This document shows, piece after piece, positions 49,451-58,197 of a stretch of DNA of 64,000 nt. The stretch's first letter is position 1; each line of letters starts with the position of its first letter. The stretch lies in assembly GCF_016862195.1 (NCBI RefSeq), contig NZ_BOMM01000039.1, forward strand, positions 1-64,000, read 5' to 3'. A program made the translations under genes and the position numbers. The DNA is from Paractinoplanes ferrugineus (GTDB lineage Bacteria > Actinomycetota > Actinomycetes > Mycobacteriales > Micromonosporaceae). A model generated the notes under the pieces. That model worked only from the letters and a program-made list of their open reading frames with translations. It did not search any database and had not been told where the DNA came from.

Positions 49451-50661
49451 TGGCGCGTTTCCCTGCTGAGCAGCGGCACCAGGGCCGCGATGGCATAGGC
49501 CACGCCGCACAGCAGGGCCAACTGGCCCGCGCCCAGTGCGGCGGCGAGTGGTCCGGTGGCCAGCTGTGACAGTGGGATCGCGATGAACGAGAACAGATCG
49601 TCGAACGCCGACACCCGCGACAGCGCCTCCCGCGGCACCCGCGTCTGCAGGGCGGTATCCCAGGTGATGGCCGAGATCGTGAAGCCAAGGCCACCGGCGA
49701 ATGCCGCCGCTGCCACGATCCACGGTTCGCCGGTGAACCCCAGCGCCAGCAGTGGCAACGCTGGCAGGACGCCGAACAACCGTCCGGTACGCAGTGGCCG
49801 TCGGAACACCAGTCGCACTGCCACGATGCTCATCAGCAGCAGCCCCGCTGCGCGGACCGACAACACCGCACCCCAGCCGAGCGGGCCACCGTTTGCGGAC
49901 ACCAGCATCGGGCCCAGCACGTTCCACGGGCCGACGTTGACCGCGTTGACCACCGCGAACGACACGCTGGCCAGCACCACCCAGTGCAGCGACCGGAAGA
50001 TCCGCCATCCCGCCAGAAGCTCACGGCCTATCCCTGGGACTGCGACCGGCATCCGGCTGATGGCCGGCAGCCGTAGGAAGAGCACCGACGTCAGCAGATA
50101 GCTGCCCGCGTCCACGGCCAGCGCCCAGCCTCCGCCGGCTGTGGCAGTGAGCAGACCGGCCGCAGTCGGCGCGATGATACGCACGGCGTGGCCGCTGCTG
50201 GCCAGAAGCGCGTTGGCTCGCTGCAGGTCGGTCTCGGCGACGAGGTCGGGCACGATGCCGCGCAGTGCCGGTGACGCGAAGGCACTGGCAGCTCCGGCCA
50301 CCAGCGAGAGCGCTGCGATCACTGGTAGGTGGTAACGGTCGGTGAACAGCATGACCGCGACGCCCCCGATGGCGGCCGCGCTGACGGTGTTGGCGGCGAT
50401 CAGCAATGAACGGCGGCTCATCCGGTCGGCCAGTACCCCGCCGAGCAGCAGTAGAGCGAGCATCGGCACGACGTTGGCGGCGAGCACGATGCCCAGGTCG
50501 GTCGCCTGGCCGGATGCCTGCAACACGGCCAGCGACAACGCGACCGTGGTCATGGAACTGCCGAACATGTCGATGGTCCGGCCGGCGAAGAACCACCCGA
50601 ACCGGCCGTGCAGCAGCTGCCGTACCAGGTCGGTGGAGAGATCGGTTGTCACGGCGGTCAT
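49444..50661 (-). CDS. MFS efflux transporter
   Basis: 405 residues from ATG 50661. Twelve membrane helices of the DHA/MFS_3 (enterobactin exporter-like) group: FGWFFAGRTIDMFGSSMTTV, VPMLALLLLGGVLADRMSRR (motif A GGxxADRxxRR), LVAGAASAFASPALRGIVPD, WVVLASVSFAVVNAVNVGPW and LSRVSAFDDLFSFIAIPLSQ. Likely an exporter of drugs or metabolites by proton antiport. Divergent from an ArsR-like regulator with a palindrome between, the normal layout of a regulated efflux unit. Its last codons overlap the integrase relic. Confidence 0.88.
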   Translation of the reverse strand: MTAVTTDLSTDLVRQLLHGRFGWFFAGRTIDMFGSSMTTVALSLAVLQASGQATDLGIVLAANVVPMLALLLLGGVLADRMSRRSLLIAANTVSAAAIGGVAVMLFTDRYHLPVIAALSLVAGAASAFASPALRGIVPDLVAETDLQRANALLASSGHAVRIIAPTAAGLLTATAGGGWALAVDAGSYLLTSVLFLRLPAISRMPVAVPGIGRELLAGWRIFRSLHWVVLASVSFAVVNAVNVGPWNVLGPMLVSANGGPLGWGAVLSVRAAGLLLMSIVAVRLVFRRPLRTGRLFGVLPALPLLALGFTGEPWIVAAAAFAGGLGFTISAITWDTALQTRVPREALSRVSAFDDLFSFIAIPLSQLATGPLAAALGAGQLALLCGVAYAIAALVPLLSRETRQG

Positions 50662-50691
50662 CCTGGTCGCGTACCACCGCGGGTTTGAACT

Positions 50692-50711
50692 CTTGCGGCA
50701 GATGCCGCAAG
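50692..50711. promoter_or_regulatory. Operator between ArsR and MFS genes
   Basis: CTTGCGGCA and TGCCGCAAG, perfect 9-bp arms with spacer GA, 8 nt before the regulator ATG and 30 nt before the MFS start. Confidence 0.7.
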
Positions 50712-50719
50712 GTCGGCGC

Positions 50720-51709
50720 ATGACCTTGCTCCGTCTAGGCCCCGACGCCCTGCGTGCCAGCCGGTTCGCGCTCTCTCCGCTGGCCGAGACGCTGAGCCGG
50801 CTGATCGTGCTGCGCCGCGAGCTTGACGGCGGCCGGCCCAGCCCGCAGGCCCAGGTGTTGGCGGGGTGGCTCGACGGCGATCCGTTTGCGGCCGGTCTGC
50901 TGCGGCTGGTGTCGGCCACAAAGTTCCTGCCCGACTTCGTGGCCATCCCGCCGTCGTCGATGACGACCCGCATCGCCGACGAACTGGCACAGATGCGCGC
51001 CGTTGCCGACAGCGAGGCGAGAGCCACGATTGCTGAGTCCCGCCGGTTCGCCTGGATGACCAGCAGCATCGCCTGGGCCGACGCCGACGGGATCACCACC
51101 TGCGCCGCGGCGGTGTTCGCCCGCGGCTGGCAGTGGTTCGTCGAGCCGGACTGGCCGCGCCGGCGGGCGGTCATGGAACGCGACATCCGGCACCGGGCGG
51201 GCGTGCTCGCGGCCCACGGCTGGCGGCAGGCCATCAGCGGCATCGGCAAGATCCGGTGGGCGGGCCCGGACGCGATCCTGTTCTCCACCCAGACCCACGC
51301 GGACCTGCCCATCGGTGACCACGGGCTCGTGCTGGTGCCGCACACCGGGACCGTCGGGCAGTGGATGTGCGAGTCGCCACCCCGGTTCGCCCTGGTCTAC
51401 CCCGCCCGAGGAGCCCTGGAGCAACTGCACCTCGCTGAGGAAGGCGTCGCCCGGCTCATCGGGCAAGGCCGGGCACGCATCCTCGCCACGCTGGAGGATC
51501 CGACCACACCGTCACAGCTCGCGGTGATGCTCGGGGTGTCGCTCGGCACCGTGTCGGGACACCTCGCGACGCTGCGCGATGCCGGGGCGGTCTTCGGGAG
51601 GCGCAGCGGCCGGGCGGTGTACTACGAGCGCACGTCGCTGGGCGATGCCCTGGCCGGCCGACTACTCCATCAGCAAGAGGCTGTCCACCCGACTCCGGGT
51701 GGCTCCTGA
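50720..51709 (+). CDS. ArsR family regulator with N-terminal DUF5937-like domain
   Basis: 329 residues from ATG 50720 (ATG 50702 also in frame). The long N-terminal region (ALRASRFALSPLAETLSRLI, then AGLLRLVSATKFLPDFVAIP, ERDIRHRAGVLAAHGWRQAI) matches the helical domain that precedes HTH in many actinobacterial ArsR regulators. The winged helix is at the C-terminus: IGQGRARILATLEDPTTPSQ, LAVMLGVSLGTVSGHLATLR and DAGAVFGRRSGRAVYYERT. It probably represses the divergent efflux gene via the inverted repeat at 50692-50711. Confidence 0.87.
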   Translation: MTLLRLGPDALRASRFALSPLAETLSRLIVLRRELDGGRPSPQAQVLAGWLDGDPFAAGLLRLVSATKFLPDFVAIPPSSMTTRIADELAQMRAVADSEARATIAESRRFAWMTSSIAWADADGITTCAAAVFARGWQWFVEPDWPRRRAVMERDIRHRAGVLAAHGWRQAISGIGKIRWAGPDAILFSTQTHADLPIGDHGLVLVPHTGTVGQWMCESPPRFALVYPARGALEQLHLAEEGVARLIGQGRARILATLEDPTTPSQLAVMLGVSLGTVSGHLATLRDAGAVFGRRSGRAVYYERTSLGDALAGRLLHQQEAVHPTPGGS

Positions 51710-51771
51710 TTCGGCCACCCCGGGGTCGGCGGACGGAAGCGCACCCGGTGCGCCCGCTGTAGTGAGGACGG

Positions 51772-52150
51772 CTATTCGGCTACGTCACCGGTGTCCATGT
51801 CCAGGTCGAACCGGCCGTACAGGTTGACGTGGGTCCAGAACAGCGGGGTCAGCGCCCGCCGGTCGGCGTCGGTCATCCGCGCCGCCGATTCCGGCTCGGC
51901 GAGAATCACCTGCATCAGCGCGGTGTTGACGTGTGAAGGCCTTCGTGGATCTCCCGGCGCAGGTCGTAGGACGAGCCGTATTCGCAGGCGAAGATCGTGC
52001 GGATTACCCGGCCGAGTTCTTCGAGGGCGGCGAAGGTGGGGTGTTTCGGGCCGCCGCGGGTGAACCGGCGCAGCACCTGCTCACTCTCCGCCGTGCCCAA
52101 ACGTCGGGCCGTGGCGTACTTGACCATTGGTTCCGGAAGTGCCGTCCAGT
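51772..52150 (-). pseudogene. Tn3-family transposase (TnpA) C-terminal remnant
   Basis: Two pieces in different frames, in the right order. The first (about 52150-51917) reads MVKYATARRLGTAESEQVLR, then RFTRGGPKHPTFAALEELGR and IFACEYGSSYDLRREIHEGL, a stretch typical of Tn3 TnpA. The second continues as HVNTALMQVILAEPESAARM, RALTPLFWTHVNLYGRFDLD and MDTGDVAE to the stop at 51772, the TnpA C-terminus. About 40-50 residues between them (including the ENWNSAN region with the last catalytic Glu) are deleted, causing the frame change. The N-terminal bulk is missing as well. Confidence 0.85.
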
Positions 52151-52286
52151 AATTATCGTATTGCTATTACCGGCAATCTGATAATTAGAAAACGGACATA
52201 ATGCTCGCTGCACCATAATGACTCTTATGGTCGCTCCGGCGGTACCGCAGGCATGGCGGAGCAAGCGCTGGAGGGTAAGTGTTGAG

Positions 52287-52378
52287 CGCCACCAGGTCGT
52301 CAGTGGTTTGCGCCGCTGAATGTCAGTAGGAACGCCACCAAGCGTCAGCGGTTGCGCCATGGAACGTCAGTGACCGGG
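52287..52378. repeat. Four degenerate ~24-nt direct repeats beside the recombinase gene
   Basis: Units start at 52287, 52311, 52335 (20 nt, or 22 counted from 52333) and 52355. Consensus about GCGCCACNNAACGTCAGTGG; every unit has GCC near its start and GTCAG about 13 nt further on. They end 72 nt before the tyrosine recombinase start and lie between it and the Tn3 remnant. The arrangement recalls the internal recombination site of TnpI-carrying Tn3 elements such as Tn4430. Confidence 0.6.
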
Positions 52379-52449
52379 CGGTCACATGTCGGGCTCGTGC
52401 CGTCGGGATATGGAGCGCCGGCGAGGCGGGGCGGGGCTGATTCCCGATA

Positions 52450-53592
52450 ATGTTCCTTACCGTGATACAGAATCCCGACGCGCCGAAAGCGAACGCCGCA
52501 CACGTTCCGGCCGTCGCTGGCTCTTCGGATGCTGGCGCGGTGAAGTTGTCGGCGAGCACCCGGGACCGGCTGCGCCGGGCGATGCCCGAAAGCACTCGCC
52601 GCGCCTACACGGGCGACCTGCGCCGGTTCCTCTCCTGGTGTACCGGCCGGAACCTGCTCGGCGTTGCGGACCGTTCTAACGACGAGCGGCTCGCCGACGC
52701 GATGCGGCAGTTGCTCGAGCGGCATGGCGATCTGCACGCGATCGTCACTGAATACGTCAGCGCCCTGGCCGACGCCGACCGCGCGCCGGCCAGCATCGAG
52801 CGGGCTCTCGCCGCGATCACTGCCGCGCACCGCGCCGCCGGTGCCGGCGGCTTGCGGACCGAAGGCCCACGGCAGGTGCTGCGCAGCTACCGCCGCGACC
52901 GGGCCACCACCGGCACGGGCGTGCGCGTTCGCAAGGCCGCCCCGGTCACCATTGCCGCGCTGCGGGCCATGACCGACGCCCTGGACCGCAACAGCCTGAT
53001 CGGCATCCGCGACACTGCGCTGCTGGTAATCGGCTTTGCCCTCGGCGCCCGCCGCAGCGAACTGGCCGCCCTTGATATCGCCGACCTGAGCTTCACCGCC
53101 GAAGGCGTGCAGGTCGAGATCCGCACCTCCAAGACCGACCGGGACTCCCGCGGACGGACCGCCGCCCTGCCGTACGGCGCGCATTCGGTGACCTGCCCGG
53201 TGCGCACCGCCCAAGCCTGGCTGGCCGCGCTCGCCGACTATTACCGTAGCTCAGGCCCACTGTTCGTGCGCATCGACCGGCATGGCGGACTCGGCCGCAC
53301 ACCCACCGGCCGCGGCAGCGCCGACGGCCGGCTCACCGGCCAGGCCGTTGCTCTGATCGTCGCCCGCACCGCCACCGCCGCCGGTCTGGACCCGAAGGCG
53401 GCCTGGTCCGGGCACTCGCTACGGCGCGGCTTCGCCACCGAGACCTACCGGACCGGTGCCGACCCGCTGCGCATCGCCCGTGCCGGCGGCTGGAAGGACG
53501 GCTCCGCCACGCTGCTCGGCTACATCGACGACGTCGACCGCTGGCAGGCCAACCCTCTCGCAGGGTCGGGCTCTGACGCCTCCGGCAGGTGA
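52450..53592 (+). CDS. Tyrosine recombinase (TnpI-like or XerD-like)
   Basis: 380 residues from ATG 52450. Complete enzyme: N-terminal SAM-like domain (LSASTRDRLRRAMPESTRRA, YTGDLRRFLSWC), then the catalytic domain with Arg in LGARRSELAALD, Lys in TSKTDRDSRGR, H-x-x-R in GHSLRRGFATE, the His/Trp position in GGWKDGSATLL and Tyr in GYIDDVDRW. Short arm-free N-terminus suggests a resolvase or XerD-type enzyme rather than a lambda-like integrase. Its place next to Tn3 transposase debris and a repeat cluster suggests it was the cointegrate resolvase of that transposon, now orphaned. Confidence 0.88.
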   Translation: MFLTVIQNPDAPKANAAHVPAVAGSSDAGAVKLSASTRDRLRRAMPESTRRAYTGDLRRFLSWCTGRNLLGVADRSNDERLADAMRQLLERHGDLHAIVTEYVSALADADRAPASIERALAAITAAHRAAGAGGLRTEGPRQVLRSYRRDRATTGTGVRVRKAAPVTIAALRAMTDALDRNSLIGIRDTALLVIGFALGARRSELAALDIADLSFTAEGVQVEIRTSKTDRDSRGRTAALPYGAHSVTCPVRTAQAWLAALADYYRSSGPLFVRIDRHGGLGRTPTGRGSADGRLTGQAVALIVARTATAAGLDPKAAWSGHSLRRGFATETYRTGADPLRIARAGGWKDGSATLLGYIDDVDRWQANPLAGSGSDASGR

Positions 53593-53641
53593 AGGCTTCT
53601 CGCGTGTAGGGAGAGTTTTCCCAGCTTAACGGCTTGCTGGC

Positions 53642-55153
53642 ATGTGGGAGCCTTTGCTGGTGACCGGAAGTTCAGCTCGCGAATACACCTACGAGGAGTT
53701 CAACTCGTTCGTGCGGCGTTTTCATCAGGAGGCGCTGCTCAAGGCCGTCGCGCAGCGGTCTCTACGGGTACCGCTGCGGCTGTCCTCCGACGACCGCAGC
53801 ACGCTGCTTTTCCAGCAGACGCCGCCCTGGGCGCTGGCCGCCGTTGCGAAAGCGTCCATCCTCCACGGCAACGCGTATCGGTCGGCCCAGCCGCGAGAGC
53901 AGCACATCGTGACGGCATGCCAGATGCACGAGAACCTCGTTCCCGAGGAACTCGAACACTCCGAGCTCAATTCACCCTTCGCGATCATGGCGCGGACCCT
54001 CTATGAACAGTTCCCCTACCAGGAGCACGGTCTGGCCGAACTCGCGCGACCGGTGGCCTTCTTCGACGACTACGCCGGCGACAGGCACCTGGAGGTGAAC
54101 CCGAAGGAGGCGATGACGCACCTCGTCGGCGCCCCGACGGTCACGGCGACGGGGATCGTGGTGATGCTGGCCGCCTCGGCGGAACACAACAGCGGCTTTT
54201 TCGACCCGGCCTGGCTCGACCAGCCGCAGTTCGCCGAACTGCTCACCGTGCTGCCGCGGGACGAGATCTTGGCCGTCATCCATGCGGTGTTCGCGCAGAC
54301 CATGGCGGAGTTCCGGCAGGAGAACGCCGTGGCTGAGCAACGGACACCGCTGCCGCACCTGGACCGATACGCTTTCAACCCGCTGACGTCACGACCGTTC
54401 GTGCGGCTGTCTGACGGTCGGCTTATCGCGCCGGTCCGCCACCTCATTCCGCGGCGGCTCACCCCGTTGGAGCTCTACTACGTGGGCCTCGCCCGATGGG
54501 GGACGTCGTTCACTCGTGAGCTGGGCTATCTGCATGAGGACTACGTCGGACGGCAGTTCGCGACCGTACCGGACGCTCAGGTGTATCCCGAGATCATGTA
54601 CCGCGAGCGCAAACAGCAGGTAGCGAGCACTGACTGGTTCGTGGTGTTCGACGACTTGGTGCTGCTGATAGAGACCAAGGCGACCCGGTCTCCGCTGGCA
54701 GCCCGCGCCGCCGACATCACGGTGCAGGACGCCTACGGCAAAACGCTGGGTGAAGCGTTCAGCCAGCTCGGCCGGACCCTCGACAAGATCCGGGCCAAGG
54801 CGCCCGAGTTCGCGGACATCCCGACCGACCGCCCTTTCATCGGCTTGGTCGCAACGCTCGACCCGTGGTATTTCGCCAACAGCCTCGGACGGACGTTCCT
54901 GCCCACCCCGGCACTGCCGACCCTGGTAGCGCCGTTGCGCGACATCGAGCATCTCATCAGCATTGGTCAACGCCGATCTGTCTCCGCCATCCTGCAAGAG
55001 ATCCTGGCGGCCGGCGACGAACGTCAGACGTGGGAGCTCGGTACGGCGTTGCAGAATTACAGCGTTCCTGGTGATCGCAACCCGTTGCTGGAAGAAGCAT
55101 TCAACCGGCTGCCGATCCGCAATGGCGGTGCGGAGGCTGCTGGAAGAGCCTGA
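53642..55153 (+). CDS. Unrecognised protein with PD-(D/E)XK nuclease-like core
   Basis: 503 residues from ATG 53642; no clear ribosome site. The first 270 residues match no family I know. The region 280-350 has the order of a restriction-endonuclease-like core: a helix with an acidic pair, RELGYLHEDYVGRQF (E299, D300), then DAQVYPEIMYRERKQQ, Asp331 in STDWFVVFDDLVLL and Glu344-Thr-Lys346 in LIETKATRS. A long helix-rich tail follows (GEAFSQLGRTLDKIRAK, GRTFLPTPALPTL). It stands in a transfer-derived island between a recombinase and a Fic gene. A defence or mobile-element nuclease is possible but unproven. Confidence 0.6.
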   Translation: MWEPLLVTGSSAREYTYEEFNSFVRRFHQEALLKAVAQRSLRVPLRLSSDDRSTLLFQQTPPWALAAVAKASILHGNAYRSAQPREQHIVTACQMHENLVPEELEHSELNSPFAIMARTLYEQFPYQEHGLAELARPVAFFDDYAGDRHLEVNPKEAMTHLVGAPTVTATGIVVMLAASAEHNSGFFDPAWLDQPQFAELLTVLPRDEILAVIHAVFAQTMAEFRQENAVAEQRTPLPHLDRYAFNPLTSRPFVRLSDGRLIAPVRHLIPRRLTPLELYYVGLARWGTSFTRELGYLHEDYVGRQFATVPDAQVYPEIMYRERKQQVASTDWFVVFDDLVLLIETKATRSPLAARAADITVQDAYGKTLGEAFSQLGRTLDKIRAKAPEFADIPTDRPFIGLVATLDPWYFANSLGRTFLPTPALPTLVAPLRDIEHLISIGQRRSVSAILQEILAAGDERQTWELGTALQNYSVPGDRNPLLEEAFNRLPIRNGGAEAAGRA

Positions 55154-55347
55154 CAGTCAGCACTCTGCGGCAGCACATCGCTTCTATGGTTGCCTCCGCC
55201 AGCGCACACGCAGTGCCGACCGCGGCGGGTGACCATCAGGCCATCCGCTCAGTGCCGGTCACTAACTCGTCTCGCTCAAACCGCGCGGGCCCTGCGACTG
55301 TCGTTCGGCCTGGCCGGACGAGTCGGTGCCCTCCGCAAGATGACCGT

Positions 55348-56115
55348 TCAGGTGATCATGCCGGTACGGCGTAGTCGCTTGAGCTGATCGAGGCTCAACT
55401 CCTGGCGGTGCTTTGCCGCCGGGCTGCTGACCCAGGCCAGGATCTTACGGTCTGGCATGCCGGAGGCTGTGCCGGGTGTGATGTCGTAGCCGTCCTGCTG
55501 CACGATCTTCTCGATCATGCGGGCAAGCTCGGTCGGTCCGCCGCCACCGTAGCCGGTGCCGTAACCCGCTCCGTACGCCTCGGGCAGGAAGTGCAATGTG
55601 CCGTCCTGGTTGCGTATCCAGATCTGACCGCCGTCAATGATCAGTGAGGCCAGGCGTTCCCCATCCGGGAAGCCTAGCGGCGAGCAGGTGTGGTAGCGCC
55701 AGTTCTCGTGGTTGCCGCTGACCGTGCGGAAGTGATTCGCCGCAACCGGCATCCAGGTCACCGGGTCGTGGAAGGTCTGCCAGCAGACACAGCCGTCACC
55801 GGCGATAGCGACAGGCGACTGCGGATCGTCGTAGACGCAGGGATGCCACAGGGCGGCCGCGTCCTTGGAGCCGACCAAGGCGACGTGCAGCGCGTCAGGG
55901 GCGCAGGGCTCGAGCCGCTGCACCCACTCCTCGGCGTACGGGCTTCCAGCCGTGACGGCCTTTCCGTCGGTGGTTTTGTCGATCGTCAGGATCTTCCCGC
56001 CGTTGAGCGCGATCCCTGGCCCGATCCCGGGAGGCTCGCTGTAGAGCACGAAGTGACAGGAACCATTGTTCGGGTCGTAGACGAGTTGCAGGCCGTGAGG
56101 TGGTTGGTAGCCCAT
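55348..56115 (-). CDS. Hypothetical island protein
   Basis: 255 residues from ATG 56115 (AAGGAC 12 nt upstream; ATG 56166 in frame is an alternative). No family recognised. The sequence is rich in Trp and His with four Cys: LVYDPNNGSCHFVLYSEPPG, ALWHPCVYDDPQSPVAIAGD, GCVCWQTFHDPVTWMPVAAN, and NHENWRYHTCSPLGFPDGER. A Gly/Tyr-rich linker (AYGAGYGTGYGGGGPTELAR) leads to a helical tail ending LSLDQLKRLRRTGMIT. The GNHE string resembles a metallophosphatase box but the other boxes are missing. Probably a soluble protein. Convergent with the nuclease-like gene and divergent from fic. Confidence 0.5.
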   Translation of the reverse strand: MGYQPPHGLQLVYDPNNGSCHFVLYSEPPGIGPGIALNGGKILTIDKTTDGKAVTAGSPYAEEWVQRLEPCAPDALHVALVGSKDAAALWHPCVYDDPQSPVAIAGDGCVCWQTFHDPVTWMPVAANHFRTVSGNHENWRYHTCSPLGFPDGERLASLIIDGGQIWIRNQDGTLHFLPEAYGAGYGTGYGGGGPTELARMIEKIVQQDGYDITPGTASGMPDRKILAWVSSPAAKHRQELSLDQLKRLRRTGMIT

Positions 56116-56493
56116 GGGCGACAAGATGTCCTTCCGCGACGGGGGTGACGGCCCACCCGTGACCATCACGGACGGTATCGATGTGAACACATTACGGAAG
56201 TGCCGTGGTGTCGAGCTAGGCCGATCGCTTGGGGCCTGGCGGCATCGGCAACGTCTGCCCCTGACGGTGCGGCTGCTCAGCGTGAGCTCTGGTCGGCGGG
56301 CTGGCTTGCACTTGTGTCCTGAGCCTTGGAAGCCGTCGGGCTCCGGACAGGAATCGCCAGTGTGCTCATCCACCGTCTATCGATGCGTACGAGACCTGAG
56401 GGAATAGCTTTTGCGCTCCTCCGGCGTGTCGGCAATGATCAGACACCTTGATGGGCGACACTGCGGGACTTGCTGCCGGCATTGGGGAACGGC
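56116..56493. other. Intergenic stretch between divergent island genes
   Basis: 378 nt with no convincing frame. It should hold promoters for the hypothetical gene (minus) and fic (plus), but no clear -10/-35 pair or operator stands out. GGGGA lies 6 nt before the fic ATG. Confidence 0.35.
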
Positions 56494-57996
56494 ATGTCGA
56501 TCGAATATCGGGCGGTATGGACTGACCGGGATCTTCAGGACGGGCTGCGCAACTCGCCCTACTCAGTTCCCTCGCAAGTCAGCGAACAGACAATCCGAAC
56601 GTTGTTGAGTGAAATTCAGATGGTGACCGCCGAGGCGATCGGCGCTCACCATAGACTCGCCCGAGATGTTCGTGGCGGCTGGCTCAAGCGCAACCGTCGC
56701 GTTCAGGAATTGCACGAGAGCAACCGAGTCGAGGGCCTTGGGCCGCAACATTTATCCGCTACCAAGGACATTCTGGAAAGTAAAGATGCCGCCGACATTC
56801 AAAACGCACTTAACCGCTATGCCGTAGTCAGGGCGCTGGACACCGACCAGCGCACGCTGGACGTGCTGGGATTGCACGGCGGCAAGCTTTTCGCCGACGA
56901 CATCCTTCAAGGGTTCCATGACCGACCGATCGTGGAAATCGACATCCGCGACATGCATCGCTTGATCATGGGCAATCACTACTCTGCAGGCCGCTACAAA
57001 GTGTGGCTCAATCAAATCTCTGGCGCCGATCACGTTCCGTTGACGCCAGCGGATACACCGGGCGCGATGTCGGCACTGGTCGACTGGCTCGGCGAAACCG
57101 TCCGGAATCAGAAGCTACCCGCTGTGGTGATCGCTGCCACGGTGCACGCCTGGCTTGCACACATCCATCCGTTCGACGATGGCAATGGACGGGTGTCGCG
57201 TCTGCTCGCCAATATCGTAGTGGGCTCTCAGGCCCTACCGCCGCTGATTGTCCAGAACGCGGCGGACCGCACCGAATACATCAACGCTCTCGCCATCAGC
57301 GATCAAGGTGGAGACCTCGCGCCCCTTATCGGCGTCTTCCTGCGTATCCAGAAACGCGCTATCGCGGACATGCGCAACCCGGACTTCGCGCTCAAACTGT
57401 TCGAGGACGAGATAGCTGAGCGCTCACTGAGCGTCTACCAAAGGTGGCACCGGACTTTACAGTCCTGGCTTCTAAACCTCGGAGCCGAGCTTCGGCTCCG
57501 CGATCTCCACCTCCGTTTACCCGGAGACGTCATCCTCGGGCAAGAAAGCTACCAGCGCATCTCGAACGGCTCCTCCGGGGAAGGTGTCGTTACCGGAGGT
57601 ATCGGCAACGAAGAGCGATACGAACGTTGCCGCGTATACCTACTCATCGACAAAGTTCAGCACTCCACACGGTACAGCGAAGGCGAGCCTGTCCTGTCGT
57701 TCCTCAGGTACGGTCCTTCGCCGTGGTCCAGGCACGTATACCGCCGGTTGATGGGCCGAATCTCGGAGGTAATCGTCCGCCCCGACCCCATCGATGGTGT
57801 TTACGTACGTTTCGGCTCAGGGCGCACCGATCACTTCACCCCCGCCGATGCGGCGAGCATCGTCGCCGAGCAACTCGCCGAAGACTTCCGCATGGGAACC
57901 GCGAAGGCCGACTACGGACTAGTCAGAAAGCCGCTCAGAAACCGGCGGACGAGTCGCGTACCGCTTGATGACTTCAACTTCGACAACTATCGCTGA
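56494..57996 (+). CDS. Fic domain protein with N-terminal inhibitory motif
   Basis: 500 residues, ATG 56494 with GGGGA 6 nt upstream. The Fic active site is HIHPFDDGNGRVSRLL (His225 to Arg233), a full match to HPFx(D/E)GNGR, so AMPylation-type activity is expected. Upstream the segment LHESNRVEGLG contains S76-N-R-V-E80-G, matching the inhibitory (S/T)xxxE(G/N) helix of class II Fic proteins, so no separate antitoxin is required. The C-terminal 230 residues (from about 270) do not match a common domain. Codons are clearly less GC-biased than in neighbours (AAT, ATT, AAA, TTA used freely), which points to transfer from another source. Confidence 0.88.
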   Translation: MSIEYRAVWTDRDLQDGLRNSPYSVPSQVSEQTIRTLLSEIQMVTAEAIGAHHRLARDVRGGWLKRNRRVQELHESNRVEGLGPQHLSATKDILESKDAADIQNALNRYAVVRALDTDQRTLDVLGLHGGKLFADDILQGFHDRPIVEIDIRDMHRLIMGNHYSAGRYKVWLNQISGADHVPLTPADTPGAMSALVDWLGETVRNQKLPAVVIAATVHAWLAHIHPFDDGNGRVSRLLANIVVGSQALPPLIVQNAADRTEYINALAISDQGGDLAPLIGVFLRIQKRAIADMRNPDFALKLFEDEIAERSLSVYQRWHRTLQSWLLNLGAELRLRDLHLRLPGDVILGQESYQRISNGSSGEGVVTGGIGNEERYERCRVYLLIDKVQHSTRYSEGEPVLSFLRYGPSPWSRHVYRRLMGRISEVIVRPDPIDGVYVRFGSGRTDHFTPADAASIVAEQLAEDFRMGTAKADYGLVRKPLRNRRTSRVPLDDFNFDNYR

Positions 57997-58175
57997 AATC
58001 CGGACCCGCGGGCCAGCTTGATGGCAAGCAAGTCCTTGAACACCGTCACGCCGGCCAGCCGCGCCACGGCGGTCACGGTGACCTCGTCGAACCCCCGCTC
58101 CAGGAACTACCGGGTCGCGGCCTGCGAGATCCGCGCCCGTGTCTGTGGCCCACCTCTCGGATCGGTACGGGACAT
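57987..58175 (-). pseudogene. Broken TetR regulator gene
   Basis: From ATG 58175 the frame gives MSRTDPRGGPQTRARISQAA then TR and a TAG where Leu is expected, followed by FLERGFDEVTVTAVARLAGV, a standard TetR HTH. After GVTV the sequence jumps to FKDLLAIKLARGSG and stops at 57987. The turn-recognition helix and the whole ligand domain are gone. It lies divergently to the esterase gene, the place of its former target. The tail overlaps the fic stop codon. Confidence 0.75.
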
Positions 58176-58197
58176 TCGGCCCTCACTTGCTTGTGTG

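Noticed and set aside
52287..52378. CRISPR array
   Set aside because: Units are degenerate, adjoin without unique spacers and number only four; better read as recombinase binding sites.
55200..55347. Coding remnant LAQTARALRLSFGLAG between the convergent island genes
   Set aside because: A short open piece without start or recognisable family; no support beyond composition.
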